A stretch of 32,152 nucleotides of DNA, from contig PXRQ01000108.1 of NCBI GenBank assembly GCA_003022005.1, forward strand, positions 12,145 through 44,296. The letters run 5' to 3'. Under the pieces are notes generated by a model that had not been told where the DNA came from, did not search any database, and worked only from the letters and a program-made list of their open reading frames with translations. Source of the DNA: Halobacteriales archaeon QS_5_70_15 (GTDB lineage: Archaea > Halobacteriota > Halobacteria > Halobacteriales > Haloarculaceae). Both the position numbers and the translations under genes were made by a program. This document shows positions 15,569 to 23,160 of this stretch, piece by piece (positions within the stretch are counted from its first letter, which is position 1; each line of letters begins with the position of its first letter).

Positions 15569-16687
15569 ATGCACGTCCTCGGGCGGCGCGAGGAGTCGGG
15601 GGGAGGCGTGACCGGGTCGGCGGAGCCGGCGGGGCCGTCGAGGCCGACCGGACGGCTCGGGTGGTTCCGGGCCCGGGACGGGAGCCGCGGCGCCCCCGTG
15701 GCTGTCGACCTGGACCGCCCGCACGCGGGACTGGTCGTCGGCAAGCGTGGGTCGGGGAAGTCCTACACGCTGGGGGTGCTGGCGGAGGAACTCGCGGCGA
15801 CCGACGGGCTCGCGCCGGTCGTCCTCGATCCGCTCGAGGCGTTCGCCGGCCTCGATGCGTGCGGGTTCGCCACCCGGGAACCGCGGGTCCGGGCGAGCGG
15901 CCTCGGCCCGCGGGCGTGGTGTGACCTCCTGGGACTGCCGCCGACGGAACCGGCCGGGTCGCTGGTCTGGCGGGCCGCGAGCGAGCGCGGCTCCTTGGAG
16001 GGGATGCGCTCGTTCGTCCACGGCGCCGACGTGCCGGGGTCGACCGCACGCGCCGCCCGGAACCACCTCGACCTCGCGGCGTCGTGGGGGGTGTTCGACC
16101 CCGAGGGGCTCGATCCGTCGACGCTCGCGGCCGGCCCCACCCGGCTCCCGCTCTCGGGGCTCGACCCCGCGCCGGCGAACGCGGTCGTCCGGGCCGCTCT
16201 CGCGGGGTGCCACCGGGCGGCGCTCGACGGGGCGCTCGAACGGCTCCCGTGGCTCCTGCTCGACGAGGCGCACGCCTTCGTCGGCGGTATCGCGGAGCCG
16301 GCGCTCCGGCGCGTGCTCACGCGCGGGCGGGCACCGGGGACGAGTCTCCTCATCGCGACACAGCGCCCGTCGGCGCTCCCCGAGGTGGCGGCCTCGCAGG
16401 CGGACCTGCTCGTCGCCCACCGGCTCACCGGCCGGGCCGACAGGGAGGCCCTCGAGCGGGCGCGACCTGCCGCGGCCGAAACCGAGCGAGGGCGTCGACC
16501 GTCCGAGCCGGGAGAGGCGCTGGTCTTCGACGACGCCACCCGGTCGGTCCACGCCGTCCGGGTCCGCGAGCGGGAGACGCCACACGGTGGTGCGACACCG
16601 CGGATCAGCGAGCGGGCGGACCCGAACACGGTCGGCGGCGGCCGCGAGCGGCCCGTCGCGGGGGGAGCGGACCGCGGGGGTCGGTGA
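15569..16687 (+). CDS. HerA/FtsK-like P-loop ATPase
   Basis: The 372-residue protein has Walker A GKRGSGKS at residues 58-65, Walker B LPWLLLDEAHAF (about 227-238) and the sensor-like LLIATQRPSALPEVAAS. This is the pattern of HerA/DUF87 DNA-translocating ATPases of archaea. It is smaller than true HerA and has a non-conserved, disordered-looking C-terminal tail. No nurA nuclease gene is adjacent, so it is probably a stand-alone ATP-binding protein rather than the repair helicase. It is divergent from a small membrane protein gene. The following fluoride-channel genes begin 88 bases later on the same strand. Confidence 0.8.
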   Translation: MHVLGRREESGGGVTGSAEPAGPSRPTGRLGWFRARDGSRGAPVAVDLDRPHAGLVVGKRGSGKSYTLGVLAEELAATDGLAPVVLDPLEAFAGLDACGFATREPRVRASGLGPRAWCDLLGLPPTEPAGSLVWRAASERGSLEGMRSFVHGADVPGSTARAARNHLDLAASWGVFDPEGLDPSTLAAGPTRLPLSGLDPAPANAVVRAALAGCHRAALDGALERLPWLLLDEAHAFVGGIAEPALRRVLTRGRAPGTSLLIATQRPSALPEVAASQADLLVAHRLTGRADREALERARPAAAETERGRRPSEPGEALVFDDATRSVHAVRVRERETPHGGATPRISERADPNTVGGGRERPVAGGADRGGR

Positions 16688-16775
16688 CGGACGGCTCCGC
16701 CGGCGAGCCGCCGCCCGACGGGTTCGACCACGGCGAACCGACAACGTCACGTGCCGGAGACGAGACCGATGGGGC

Positions 16776-17150
16776 ATGAGCGACGGGGTCCGCCGCGCGG
16801 AGCCACTCCTCCTGATCGCCGTCGGGGGGTTCGCGGGCGCGACCTGTCGGTTCCTGGTCGACGGCGCGCTCCCCGTCGGCTTCCCGTGGGGGACCCTCGC
16901 GGTGAACGTTCTCGGGTCGTTCCTGCTCGGGGTCCTGCTCTACGAGAACCGACTGGTCGGCGCGCTGAGCCCGGAGACGCGGCTCGTCCTCGGCACCGGC
17001 TTCCTCTCCTCGTTCACCACGTACTCGACGTTCGCCGTCGAGACGAGCGCGCTCGCGCCGCCACTGGCCGCCGCGAACGTCGCGGCGAACTACACCCTCG
17101 GCCTGCTGGCCGTGCTCCTCGGGCGGGTCGCCGCCCGGCTGCTCTCGTGA
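16776..17150 (+). CDS. crcB1: Fluoride channel subunit CrcB/Fluc (first of pair)
   Basis: This 124-residue membrane protein has four hydrophobic segments and the Fluc signatures: GGFAGATCRFLV, WGTLAVNVLGSFLLG with the pore Asn, and GFLSSFTTYSTFAVET containing the fluoride-coordinating Phe/Thr box. Fluc channels export fluoride as antiparallel dimers. A second crcB gene overlaps its stop codon by four bases (GTGA), which suggests translational coupling and a heterodimer. The ATG at 16776 is chosen because the family-like sequence begins about eight residues later. Confidence 0.92.
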   Translation: MSDGVRRAEPLLLIAVGGFAGATCRFLVDGALPVGFPWGTLAVNVLGSFLLGVLLYENRLVGALSPETRLVLGTGFLSSFTTYSTFAVETSALAPPLAAANVAANYTLGLLAVLLGRVAARLLS

Positions 17151-17491
17151 CACCCGTCGTCCTCGTCGGGATCGGCGGCGTCGCGGGGGCGCTCGCCCGC
17201 CACCTGCTCGGCGAGCGCATCGACCGGCGGACGTACGACACGCTGACGGTGAACGTTCTCGGGTCGTTCCTGCTCGGGTTCCTCACCGCGGGGCCGTTCG
17301 GGACGACAGCCACGCTGGCGCTCGGGGTCGGCTTCTGCGGGGCGTTCACGACGTTCTCGACGTTCGCGTTCGAGACCGTCCGCCTCGCGGAGGAGGGACG
17401 GACCCGCCGGGCGGCCGCGAACGGCGCGACGAACCTCCTCGGGGCGCTCGTGTCAGTCGGGCTCGGCGCGGGGATGGCGACGCTCCTGTAG
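17147..17491 (+). CDS. crcB2: Fluoride channel subunit CrcB/Fluc (second of pair)
   Basis: This 114-residue, four-helix membrane protein shows VGIGGVAGALARHLLGERI, TLTVNVLGSFLLGF and GFCGAFTTFSTFAFET, the Fluc core motifs. It starts at GTG 17147, whose last bases form the TGA stop of crcB1. A 32-base stretch (17247-17278) is identical to 16900-16931 in crcB1, covering the NVLGSFLLG helix. The two genes are therefore a tandem duplication. With dual-gene Fluc systems the two proteins usually insert in opposite orientations. Confidence 0.92.
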   Translation: MTPVVLVGIGGVAGALARHLLGERIDRRTYDTLTVNVLGSFLLGFLTAGPFGTTATLALGVGFCGAFTTFSTFAFETVRLAEEGRTRRAAANGATNLLGALVSVGLGAGMATLL

Positions 17492-17508
17492 GCGGGATCC
17501 CGGATCGG

Positions 17509-18069
17509 CTACTCGATGCCCCGGAGCGCCATTTCGAACCCCGAGTCGTCGAGATCGAGCGCGGTCTCGTCGACGCGGGCCCTGAGCTCGTCGATCGCCC
17601 GGCAGAGCCGCCGGTACTCCTCGTTCTCGGCCAGCTCGGGGTCGGACTTCCGGGCCTCCAGGGTCGCCCGCTTGGCCGCGAGCGCGAACAGCTCCCTGAC
17701 CTGCCGGTCGTAGGTCGACCGCTCGAGCAGCCGAGCGATGGTCGTCTCGAGGGCGTCGCGGTAAACCGGCTTCACGAGGTAGTCGTCGAACCCCAGCTCC
17801 AGGATGTCGAAGTCCGGTTCGACGGCGGTCACCATGGCGACGGCGCCGGTCCAGCCGCGCTCGGTCAGCGCCGCGACGACCTCGTCGCCGGGGGTGTCGG
17901 GCATCAGCCGGTCGACGAGCGCGACGTCGACGTCGTCGTCGATGGCCTCGAGCGCCGCCGACCCCCCGTAGGCGGTCCTGACCTCGTAGCTGCCCTCCAG
18001 CCACGCGGCGAACAGATCCGCGAGCTCCGGTTCGTCGTCGACGACGGCGACGATCGGACGCTCGCTCAC
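17509..18069 (-). CDS. Response regulator, receiver domain plus HalX domain
   Basis: The 186-residue protein has a receiver domain with all key residues: Asp11 and Asp12, the phospho-acceptor Asp53 (ALVDRLMP), Thr81 and Lys100 (DDYLVKPV). The C-terminal 75 residues form a helical HalX-type domain (YDRQVRELFALAAKRATLE and on), known from haloarchaeal regulators without a classical DNA-binding output. No histidine kinase is adjacent. The GTG at 18069 is supported by GGAGGTG five bases upstream, so this mRNA has a leader. A TATA-like TTTATTACA lies further up. Confidence 0.88.
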   Translation of the reverse strand: MSERPIVAVVDDEPELADLFAAWLEGSYEVRTAYGGSAALEAIDDDVDVALVDRLMPDTPGDEVVAALTERGWTGAVAMVTAVEPDFDILELGFDDYLVKPVYRDALETTIARLLERSTYDRQVRELFALAAKRATLEARKSDPELAENEEYRRLCRAIDELRARVDETALDLDDSGFEMALRGIE

Positions 18070-18074
18070 GGAAC

Positions 18075-18081
18075 CACCTCC
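18075..18081 (-). promoter_or_regulatory. Shine-Dalgarno site of the HalX response regulator
   Basis: GGAGGTG on the minus strand lies five bases before GTG 18069. Most genes here appear leaderless, so this strong site stands out and fixes the start codon. Confidence 0.6.
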
Positions 18082-18142
18082 GGCTCGGGCCCGTCAGGCC
18101 GAACGCGGCCGACCTCCATCTCGTTCGATGGTCGATCCGGAG

Positions 18143-18151
18143 TGTAATAAA
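18143..18151 (-). promoter_or_regulatory. TATA box of the HalX response regulator
   Basis: TTTATTACA on the minus strand is the only A+T-rich word upstream of the regulator. It predicts a transcript start near 18120 and a leader of about 50 bases, in keeping with the Shine-Dalgarno site. Confidence 0.5.
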
Positions 18152-18356
18152 CCGTCCGGCCGCTCTCGAGCGGATCGCGTTCGCCGGGATCCACCGCGGT
18201 CGCCGCGACGGTCCCGGTGCGACGCGCGGTTCGCGCCCTCGCGGATCCGGCCCGACCACGGGCGCGCCCGATCCACGGCCCGCCCGGCGATCCGACCCCG
18301 ACCCCGGTCGGGAGGCAAACCACTAAGCCCGTGTCCGACCGAGGCGGGGACAGGCG

Positions 18357-18872
18357 ATGGCCAGCGAGACGTTCGAGGAGATACTCCGGAAGTTCGAGGA
18401 CAGTCCCTCCCAGCAGGCCGTCGTCCGTCTGCTGCTCGAGCGGGGGTTCTCGGTGAACGAGGACGGCCGCGTGGTCTCCGGGGGCATCGAGATACCCAAC
18501 ACGGGGATCGCCCGCGAGATCGGCGTCGACCGGCGGGTGGTCGACGCGACGACCGACGCCATCCTCGCCGACGAGGAACTCGAGCGCATCTTCCGGAACA
18601 TCTCGCAGATCCCGAGCCTGATGGACCTCGCGCCGGTGCTCGATCTCACCGTCCTCACCGTGGACGTCTACGACACCGAACGGCCGGGCATCGTCGCAGC
18701 GGTCACCTCGCTCATCGCCGATCGCGGCATCTCGATGCGACAGACCGTCAGCGAGGACCCCGAGTTCGCCGCCGACCCGAAGCTCTACATCGTCATCGAG
18801 GAGGACCTGCCGGGCGACCTGATAAACGAGATCCGGGCACTCCAGTTCGTCCGGTCGATCGAGATACAGTGA
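18357..18872 (+). CDS. HTH and ACT domain regulator of amino acid metabolism
   Basis: The 171-residue protein has an N-terminal winged-helix-like region (SQQAVVRLLLERGFSVNEDG and TGIAREIGVDRRVVDATTDAIL). A C-terminal ACT domain follows, with LTVDVYDTERPGIVAAVTSLIADRGISMRQ-type sequence ending in LQFVRSIEIQ. This matches the archaeal family annotated as regulators of amino acid metabolism with an ACT domain, which would sense an amino acid. A TATA-like CACTAAG lies near 18320. The YigZ/IMPACT gene starts one base after the stop codon, so the two form an operon. Confidence 0.85.
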   Translation: MASETFEEILRKFEDSPSQQAVVRLLLERGFSVNEDGRVVSGGIEIPNTGIAREIGVDRRVVDATTDAILADEELERIFRNISQIPSLMDLAPVLDLTVLTVDVYDTERPGIVAAVTSLIADRGISMRQTVSEDPEFAADPKLYIVIEEDLPGDLINEIRALQFVRSIEIQ

Positions 18873-18873
18873 G

Positions 18874-19524
18874 ATGACCGGACGCGAGTCGTCCGGCCCC
18901 CGACCGGACGGGAGCGCCGACGAGCCGCCGACGGAGCCGTTCCACACCCTCGCCGGCCGTGGCCGGGCCGCGTTCGCGGTGAAGGGCTCGGAGTTCGTCG
19001 GCCACGCCGCCCCCGCCGACTCCGTCGAGACCGCAGAGGCGTTCCTCGCGGAGGTCCGCGAGACCCACCCGGACGCGACCCACAACGTCCCCGCATACCG
19101 CGTCCGGGCCGGCCCGTTGCGCGAGTACGCGAGCGACGACGGCGAGCCCTCCGGTAGCGCGGGCAGGCCCGTGCTGAACGTACTCGCCGGCGAGGGCCTG
19201 GAGAACGCCGTCGTGGTGGTCACGCGCTACTACGGGGGGACGAACCTGGGTATCGGCGGGCTGGTCCGGGCGTACGGCCGGGCGGCGAAGGCGGCGGTCG
19301 CCGACGCCGGCACCCACGAGGCGGTCCCCCACGAGACCGTCCGCGCGGTCGTCGACTACGACGACTCCGGCACTGTCCGCGGGATCGTCGAGTCGGTCGC
19401 GACCGACTTCGAGGCGACCTACGAGGCCAGGGTGACGTTCGAGGCCCGGGTGCCGGTCGGGGAGGCAGAGTCGTTCCGCGACCGGCTCCGCAGCGCCAGG
19501 GGCGGCCGGGTCGAACTCGGGTAG
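18874..19524 (+). CDS. YigZ / IMPACT family protein
   Basis: The 216-residue protein carries the IMPACT-family core: KGSEFVGHAAP, AYRVRAG, SDDGEPSGSAGRPVLNVL and VTRYYGGTNLGIGGLVRAYG. A C-terminal ferredoxin-like domain (DUF1949-type) follows. IMPACT/YigZ proteins are linked to translation and stress responses, but the biochemical role in archaea is unknown. The N-terminal 20 residues are a non-conserved acidic extension. Its ATG lies one base after the upstream regulator gene, so they are probably translated from one mRNA. Confidence 0.88.
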   Translation: MTGRESSGPRPDGSADEPPTEPFHTLAGRGRAAFAVKGSEFVGHAAPADSVETAEAFLAEVRETHPDATHNVPAYRVRAGPLREYASDDGEPSGSAGRPVLNVLAGEGLENAVVVVTRYYGGTNLGIGGLVRAYGRAAKAAVADAGTHEAVPHETVRAVVDYDDSGTVRGIVESVATDFEATYEARVTFEARVPVGEAESFRDRLRSARGGRVELG

Positions 19525-19554
19525 CCGGGGATCCGGACCGACGGTGGGGGGCGA

Positions 19555-20136
19555 CTACGCCCGGAAGCTCCCGACCAGCGCCTCGATCGGTTCGAGGGCG
19601 GCCCGGCCGTCGGTCCTGGTCGTCACCGCCCGGAGCGTCGCGCCCGCCACCGCGTCGAGGAGCAGTTCGGCACCCTCCTGGGGATCGACGTCGAAGACCC
19701 CCTCGTCGACCCCGTCCGAGAGGACGGCCTCGAACGCCGCGACCGTGCGCTCGTCCGTCGTCGCGAACCGGTCGGCGTACGCCTCGTCGTACGGCGCCTG
19801 CATCCGGAGTTCGAACAGCGCCGTGCGGAGCTGTCGAGCCTCGTCGTTCCCCTGTAGATCCGGCGGGAGCAGCAGTTCGATCACCGTCCACAGCCGGGTC
19901 TCCGGGTCCTCGCTCTCCTCGGCGTCGACCTCCGCCTCGAACTCGTCCAGGATGAACTCGAGGAAGTCACCGAGCAGGTCGTCCTTGGTCTCGTAGTGGT
20001 AGTAGAGCAGCGACTTCGACTTCTCGAACTCGTCGGCGATGGTCTGGATGGTCAGGTCCGCGTAGCCGTGCTTCGAGAGGGCCTCGAACGTGGCCTCCAT
20101 GATGGCTGCTCGCGTCCCGACCGCACCGTCGGTCAT
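19555..20136 (-). CDS. TetR/AcrR family transcriptional regulator
   Basis: The 193-residue protein starts with a TetR helix-turn-helix: TRAAIMEATFEALSKHGYADLTIQTIADEF, then KSKSLLYYHYETKDDLLGDF. A helical ligand-binding domain follows. A TATA-like GTTATAG about 25 bases upstream of the ATG at 20136 fits leaderless transcription. It lies downstream of the two MgtE-type genes on the same strand but with its own promoter, so a link to magnesium is not implied. Its ligand and targets are unknown. Confidence 0.9.
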   Translation of the reverse strand: MTDGAVGTRAAIMEATFEALSKHGYADLTIQTIADEFEKSKSLLYYHYETKDDLLGDFLEFILDEFEAEVDAEESEDPETRLWTVIELLLPPDLQGNDEARQLRTALFELRMQAPYDEAYADRFATTDERTVAAFEAVLSDGVDEGVFDVDPQEGAELLLDAVAGATLRAVTTRTDGRAALEPIEALVGSFRA

Positions 20137-20245
20137 GGACGCCCCATGTACCTCCGGGCTATAACTCCTTTCTCTCGGGAATCCGATCCCCCGGTGCGGT
20201 CTTGTGGGTCTCGCCTCCGCGCTCCCTGGGTCCCCGTCTCCCGGG

Positions 20246-20812
20246 TCAGACGAGCAGCCTGACGGCCGCGAACAGGACGACGACGCCCAGGACGTCGCAG
20301 GTGTTCGTGACCACGGGGATGACCACGTCGTCGGGGTCGAGTTCGAACCGGTAGGCGGCGTACGTCGCGGCGAGGGTGACGGCCACCGCGCCGAGCGCGA
20401 GCACGAACCCCGAGAGCGTCGCCACCGCGAGTACGGTCGGGAGGCCGAGTTCGGTGGCCCCGAACAGCCCCTGGAGCAGCCACGCGCCCGTGCCGACGGC
20501 GGGGAAGACCGTGAGCGCGAGGGCCACCGTCGCGAGCGTGTTGCCCGCGAGCCGCTCGTCGTCCGGCGAGAACGAGAGCAGGCCGAGGTGGAACGCCGTC
20601 GAGAGCCGCGCCGCAAGGATGCTCCCGAGGTTCCCGCCCATCCCGATGGTGACCGGCACGAGCACGAGCAGCGTGGGGTACTGGTACAGGGTCGCCTCGA
20701 ACGAGTCCAGCACCAGCCCGCTCGCCAGTTCGACGAGCGTGAGCACCGTCAGTATCGGGAGCATGTTCCGGGTGATGCGCCGGACGGTCCACGCCGATTC
20801 GACGGTGCTCAT
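20246..20812 (-). CDS. MgtE-type magnesium transporter membrane domain (second of pair)
   Basis: The 188-residue protein is nearly all membrane, with about five hydrophobic helices. It has the MgtE signatures PTLLVLVPVTIGMGGNLGS and IPVVTNTCDVLGV, which line the ion path (Asn/Asp residues). It lacks the cytoplasmic N-domain and CBS domains of bacterial MgtE. It starts one base after the stop of the upstream partner gene (20814-21392). The two probably make a heterodimeric channel in the cytoplasmic membrane. Confidence 0.85.
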   Translation of the reverse strand: MSTVESAWTVRRITRNMLPILTVLTLVELASGLVLDSFEATLYQYPTLLVLVPVTIGMGGNLGSILAARLSTAFHLGLLSFSPDDERLAGNTLATVALALTVFPAVGTGAWLLQGLFGATELGLPTVLAVATLSGFVLALGAVAVTLAATYAAYRFELDPDDVVIPVVTNTCDVLGVVVLFAAVRLLV

Positions 20813-20813
20813 C

Positions 20814-21392
20814 TCACGCCACCCCGAGCGCGAGGACCACGCGCGCGCCGAACAGCATCGTCGCCAGCCCGACGACGTCGCCGGTGGTCGTCACGACGGG
20901 CCCCGCCAGGGTGTCCGGGTCGACCCCCCGTCGGTAGCCGAGGAAGACAACCGTGACGACGGCCACGGTCAGCAGGAGCCCGGAGAGCACCCCGGCGACG
21001 AGCGCGACGACGACGAGCGCGAGCAGCGGTGCGCGCGGGCGCCCGAGCGAGACCAGGATGGCGAACCCGGCGACGGCGGCGAAGACGCTTATCAGGACGC
21101 CGTTCGCCATCGCCGCCGTCACCGCCGCCGCCACGCGGTCGTCGTCCAGTCCCAGCCGGGGCTCGACGAGCCCTTGGTGGAGGCCGCTCGCCAGGCGCGC
21201 ACCCAGCGAGCCGTAGACGTTACCGCGGGTGGCCAGCAGGGCCGGCACGAGCAACAGCAGCCCCGGGACGGCCCGCAGTTCGGCCTCCATCCCTCCGAGG
21301 ACGACACCGGCGAACAGCCCGCCGGCGGCGCTGACGGCCAGCACTGGCAGCGCCTCGCGGTAGCCCTCCGCAGCTACCTCGCGGACGGACAT
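20814..21392 (-). CDS. MgtE-type magnesium transporter membrane domain (first of pair)
   Basis: The 192-residue membrane protein has VPGLLLLVPALLATRGNVYGS and GPVVTTTGDVVGLATM, matching the two conserved pore segments of the MgtE transmembrane domain. Like its partner it lacks N- and CBS domains, so regulation by cytosolic magnesium must differ from the bacterial type. A run of six T followed by GAATCC (21411-21422, minus strand) lies at the TATA distance from the ATG at 21392. Confidence 0.85.
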   Translation of the reverse strand: MSVREVAAEGYREALPVLAVSAAGGLFAGVVLGGMEAELRAVPGLLLLVPALLATRGNVYGSLGARLASGLHQGLVEPRLGLDDDRVAAAVTAAMANGVLISVFAAVAGFAILVSLGRPRAPLLALVVVALVAGVLSGLLLTVAVVTVVFLGYRRGVDPDTLAGPVVTTTGDVVGLATMLFGARVVLALGVA

Positions 21393-21410
21393 ACCGGGGG
21401 TCGTCGGGGA

Positions 21411-21422
21411 GGATTCAAAAAA
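21411..21422 (-). promoter_or_regulatory. TATA-like box of the mgtE-type pair
   Basis: TTTTTTGAATCC on the minus strand lies about 19-30 bases before the ATG at 21392, as expected for a leaderless operon mRNA. Confidence 0.45.
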
Positions 21423-21501
21423 CCCGACGGGCCGGTCCCGGCGACGCGGTCGACGCGCACGGCGCTCCCCGGGCCCCCTCGGCCCCGGGCGACCGAAGAC
21501 A

Positions 21502-21507
21502 CTTATC
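21502..21507 (+). promoter_or_regulatory. TATA box of the GT87-type gene
   Basis: CTTATC lies 23-28 bases before GTG 21530, which supports that codon as a leaderless start over the in-frame TTG at 21515. Confidence 0.55.
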
Positions 21508-21529
21508 AGTCGAGTTGGAACCCGCGACA

Positions 21530-22849
21530 GTGTCCCTGCTCGCCCGCCTGTGGGCGCGGCGCCGCGACCGCCCGGCCCTCGTCGCCGCGACCCTCCTCCT
21601 CGGGGTCCTCCTGTTCGCGTACCCGTTCGTCGACTACTGGCTCCGCGGTGCCGGGGTCGCCTCGCCGTTCCGGTTCTTCGACTTCGGCGCCTACACCGAG
21701 GCGGTCGAACGGTGGCGGGCCGGCGAAGCGATCTACGAACGGAACGAGAACGGCGGCTACCACGGGACGTACCTCTACCCGCCGTTCACGCTGTGGCTGT
21801 TCGAGCCGTTCGCCGAACTGTTCGAGTTCCGCGAGGGGGCGATTGCCTGGCAGGCAGTATCGGTCGTCCTCCTCTGGGTCGGCCTGGACGGCCTCGCCGC
21901 CTCTCTCGGCGCCAGGGTGGCCTGGTGGGAACGGGGGCTCCTGCCGTGGGCCCTGGTCGGCTTCCACCCGCTGTTGCTGTCGATGAAGCTCGGACAGACC
22001 GCCGCGTTCCAGGCCGCGCTGCTCTGTCTCGCGTTCGTCGGCCTGGCCCGCGGCCACGACGGCCGGCTGACCGGGCGGCTCCCGGAACGGGCCGCGAGCC
22101 TCGCGAGCGGCGCGGTCACTGCCCTCGTCGGGCTGGTGAAGCTGCCGTACGCGACGGCGGGGGCACACCTCCTCCGGGACCGCGACCGCCTCGCGGGGGC
22201 GGTCCTGGGGGGCGGGCTCCTCGTCGGGCTCTCGGTCGCCGTCTTCGGGTTCGACGCTCACGCCCAGTACCTCGACGTGCTGGCCTGGGGCGCCGAGCAG
22301 GGGAGCGGCACCCGCTCGCCGACACGGTGGATGTCACCGTACTACCGGCCGCTCTCGTGGCTCCCCGCGGCGACGGCAGTCCGGATCGGGCTGATCGCGG
22401 TCGTCGCCGGGGCCGCCGCCCTCGCGTCCGACGCCCACCGGGCGGCGTTCGCACTGGGCGTCGCCGGCGTCCCCCTGCTCGCGCCGAAGACCTACACCTA
22501 CTACCTCCTCGCGCTCGTCCCCGCCGCGGCGGTGCTCGTGGCGGTCGAACTCGAGCGGGCTGACGGCCGCCCCGCGCTCCCCGTCGCGGGGGTGTTCCTC
22601 GCGGCCGTCCACGCGTACGGCCTGAAACTGGTCGTCGACGTCCTCCCCGGGGTCGTCCCGGGGTTCGCGGCGCTCGAGCCGAGGGCTCCGTGCGGCGACC
22701 GGCGTCCGGTCGCTCCGTTCGGACGGCTCCGGGGAGTCATGCGGGAAGGAGTAGGACGACCGCGAGCCCGCAGTCCTCCGCCGGCTGTTCTTAGGCGAGC
22801 CGTTAGTGCTTCAGGTCTCGACTTGCGAGTTCATCCCGTGGGAGTGTAA
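21530..22849 (+). CDS. GT87/DUF2029-type membrane glycosyltransferase, C-terminus replaced
   Basis: The 439-residue frame encodes a polytopic membrane protein with about nine hydrophobic helices. The early periplasmic-loop pattern FFDFGAYTEAVERWRAGEAIYE followed by YLYPPFTLWLF is typical of GT87 polyprenol-phosphate-sugar mannosyltransferases. Members add sugars to lipids or glycoproteins outside the membrane. After GFAALEP (about 22677) hydrophobicity ends and the last 57 residues or so are Arg/Pro-rich and unlike the family. The expected final helix is missing. This coincides with the left edge of a low-GC island, so the gene was probably truncated by the insertion or a deletion there. Confidence 0.75.
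   Translation: MSLLARLWARRRDRPALVAATLLLGVLLFAYPFVDYWLRGAGVASPFRFFDFGAYTEAVERWRAGEAIYERNENGGYHGTYLYPPFTLWLFEPFAELFEFREGAIAWQAVSVVLLWVGLDGLAASLGARVAWWERGLLPWALVGFHPLLLSMKLGQTAAFQAALLCLAFVGLARGHDGRLTGRLPERAASLASGAVTALVGLVKLPYATAGAHLLRDRDRLAGAVLGGGLLVGLSVAVFGFDAHAQYLDVLAWGAEQGSGTRSPTRWMSPYYRPLSWLPAATAVRIGLIAVVAGAAALASDAHRAAFALGVAGVPLLAPKTYTYYLLALVPAAAVLVAVELERADGRPALPVAGVFLAAVHAYGLKLVVDVLPGVVPGFAALEPRAPCGDRRPVAPFGRLRGVMREGVGRPRARSPPPAVLRRAVSASGLDLRVHPVGV
22762..22800 (+). repeat. Left direct repeat flanking the island
   Basis: It begins GCGAGCCCGCAGTCCT, identical to the start of the right copy at 24782. It continues with CGCCG, CTGT, TTA and GGCGAGC in common. About 36 of 39-40 aligned positions match, with two one-base gaps. 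Confidence 0.6.
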
Positions 22850-23160
22850 CCGTGGAGGGCGTCCATGGCGCGATGGACGAGTCGATCGGGGAGTGTTCCC
22901 TGGCGGTTGTCGAACGCATGTCGCTTGATCGTGTTCACGTACCACGGCGAGATGAACGAATCGACATCCGACCCGCCGTCGATCCAGTCGTCTTTGGCCA
23001 CCGCGATGCTATCGTGGTGGCGCCGGGTCGACATGGCAGGTGCGATGCACTCCTCGTTTGCAAACGGGTGGGAGTCGTCGTTGACGATCAGCCAGGGGCG
23101 GTAGTTGGCGGTCGCTTTGAACGGCGCCGGACCCCACCACACCTCCCCGCGGGCGCCCAT
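22831..23160 (-). CDS. PemK/MazF-like toxin
   Basis: The 109-residue protein has the small SH3-like barrel pattern of the MazF/PemK family: GEVWWGPAPF at the N-terminus, RPWLIVND, IAPAMSTR where MazF proteins have a conserved Ser/Thr, and a C-terminal helix. Family members are usually sequence-specific mRNA interferases. Its ATG directly abuts the TAG stop of the upstream winged-helix gene (no spacer), the layout of a toxin-antitoxin operon with the partner first. The assignment is by motif and context. Confidence 0.65.
   Translation of the reverse strand: MGARGEVWWGPAPFKATANYRPWLIVNDDSHPFANEECIAPAMSTRRHHDSIAVAKDDWIDGGSDVDSFISPWYVNTIKRHAFDNRQGTLPDRLVHRAMDALHGYTPTG

Noticed and set aside
16688..16775. 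Fluoride riboswitch before the crcB pair
   Set aside because: The 88-base gap shows no match that I can recognise to the conserved crcB riboswitch core.
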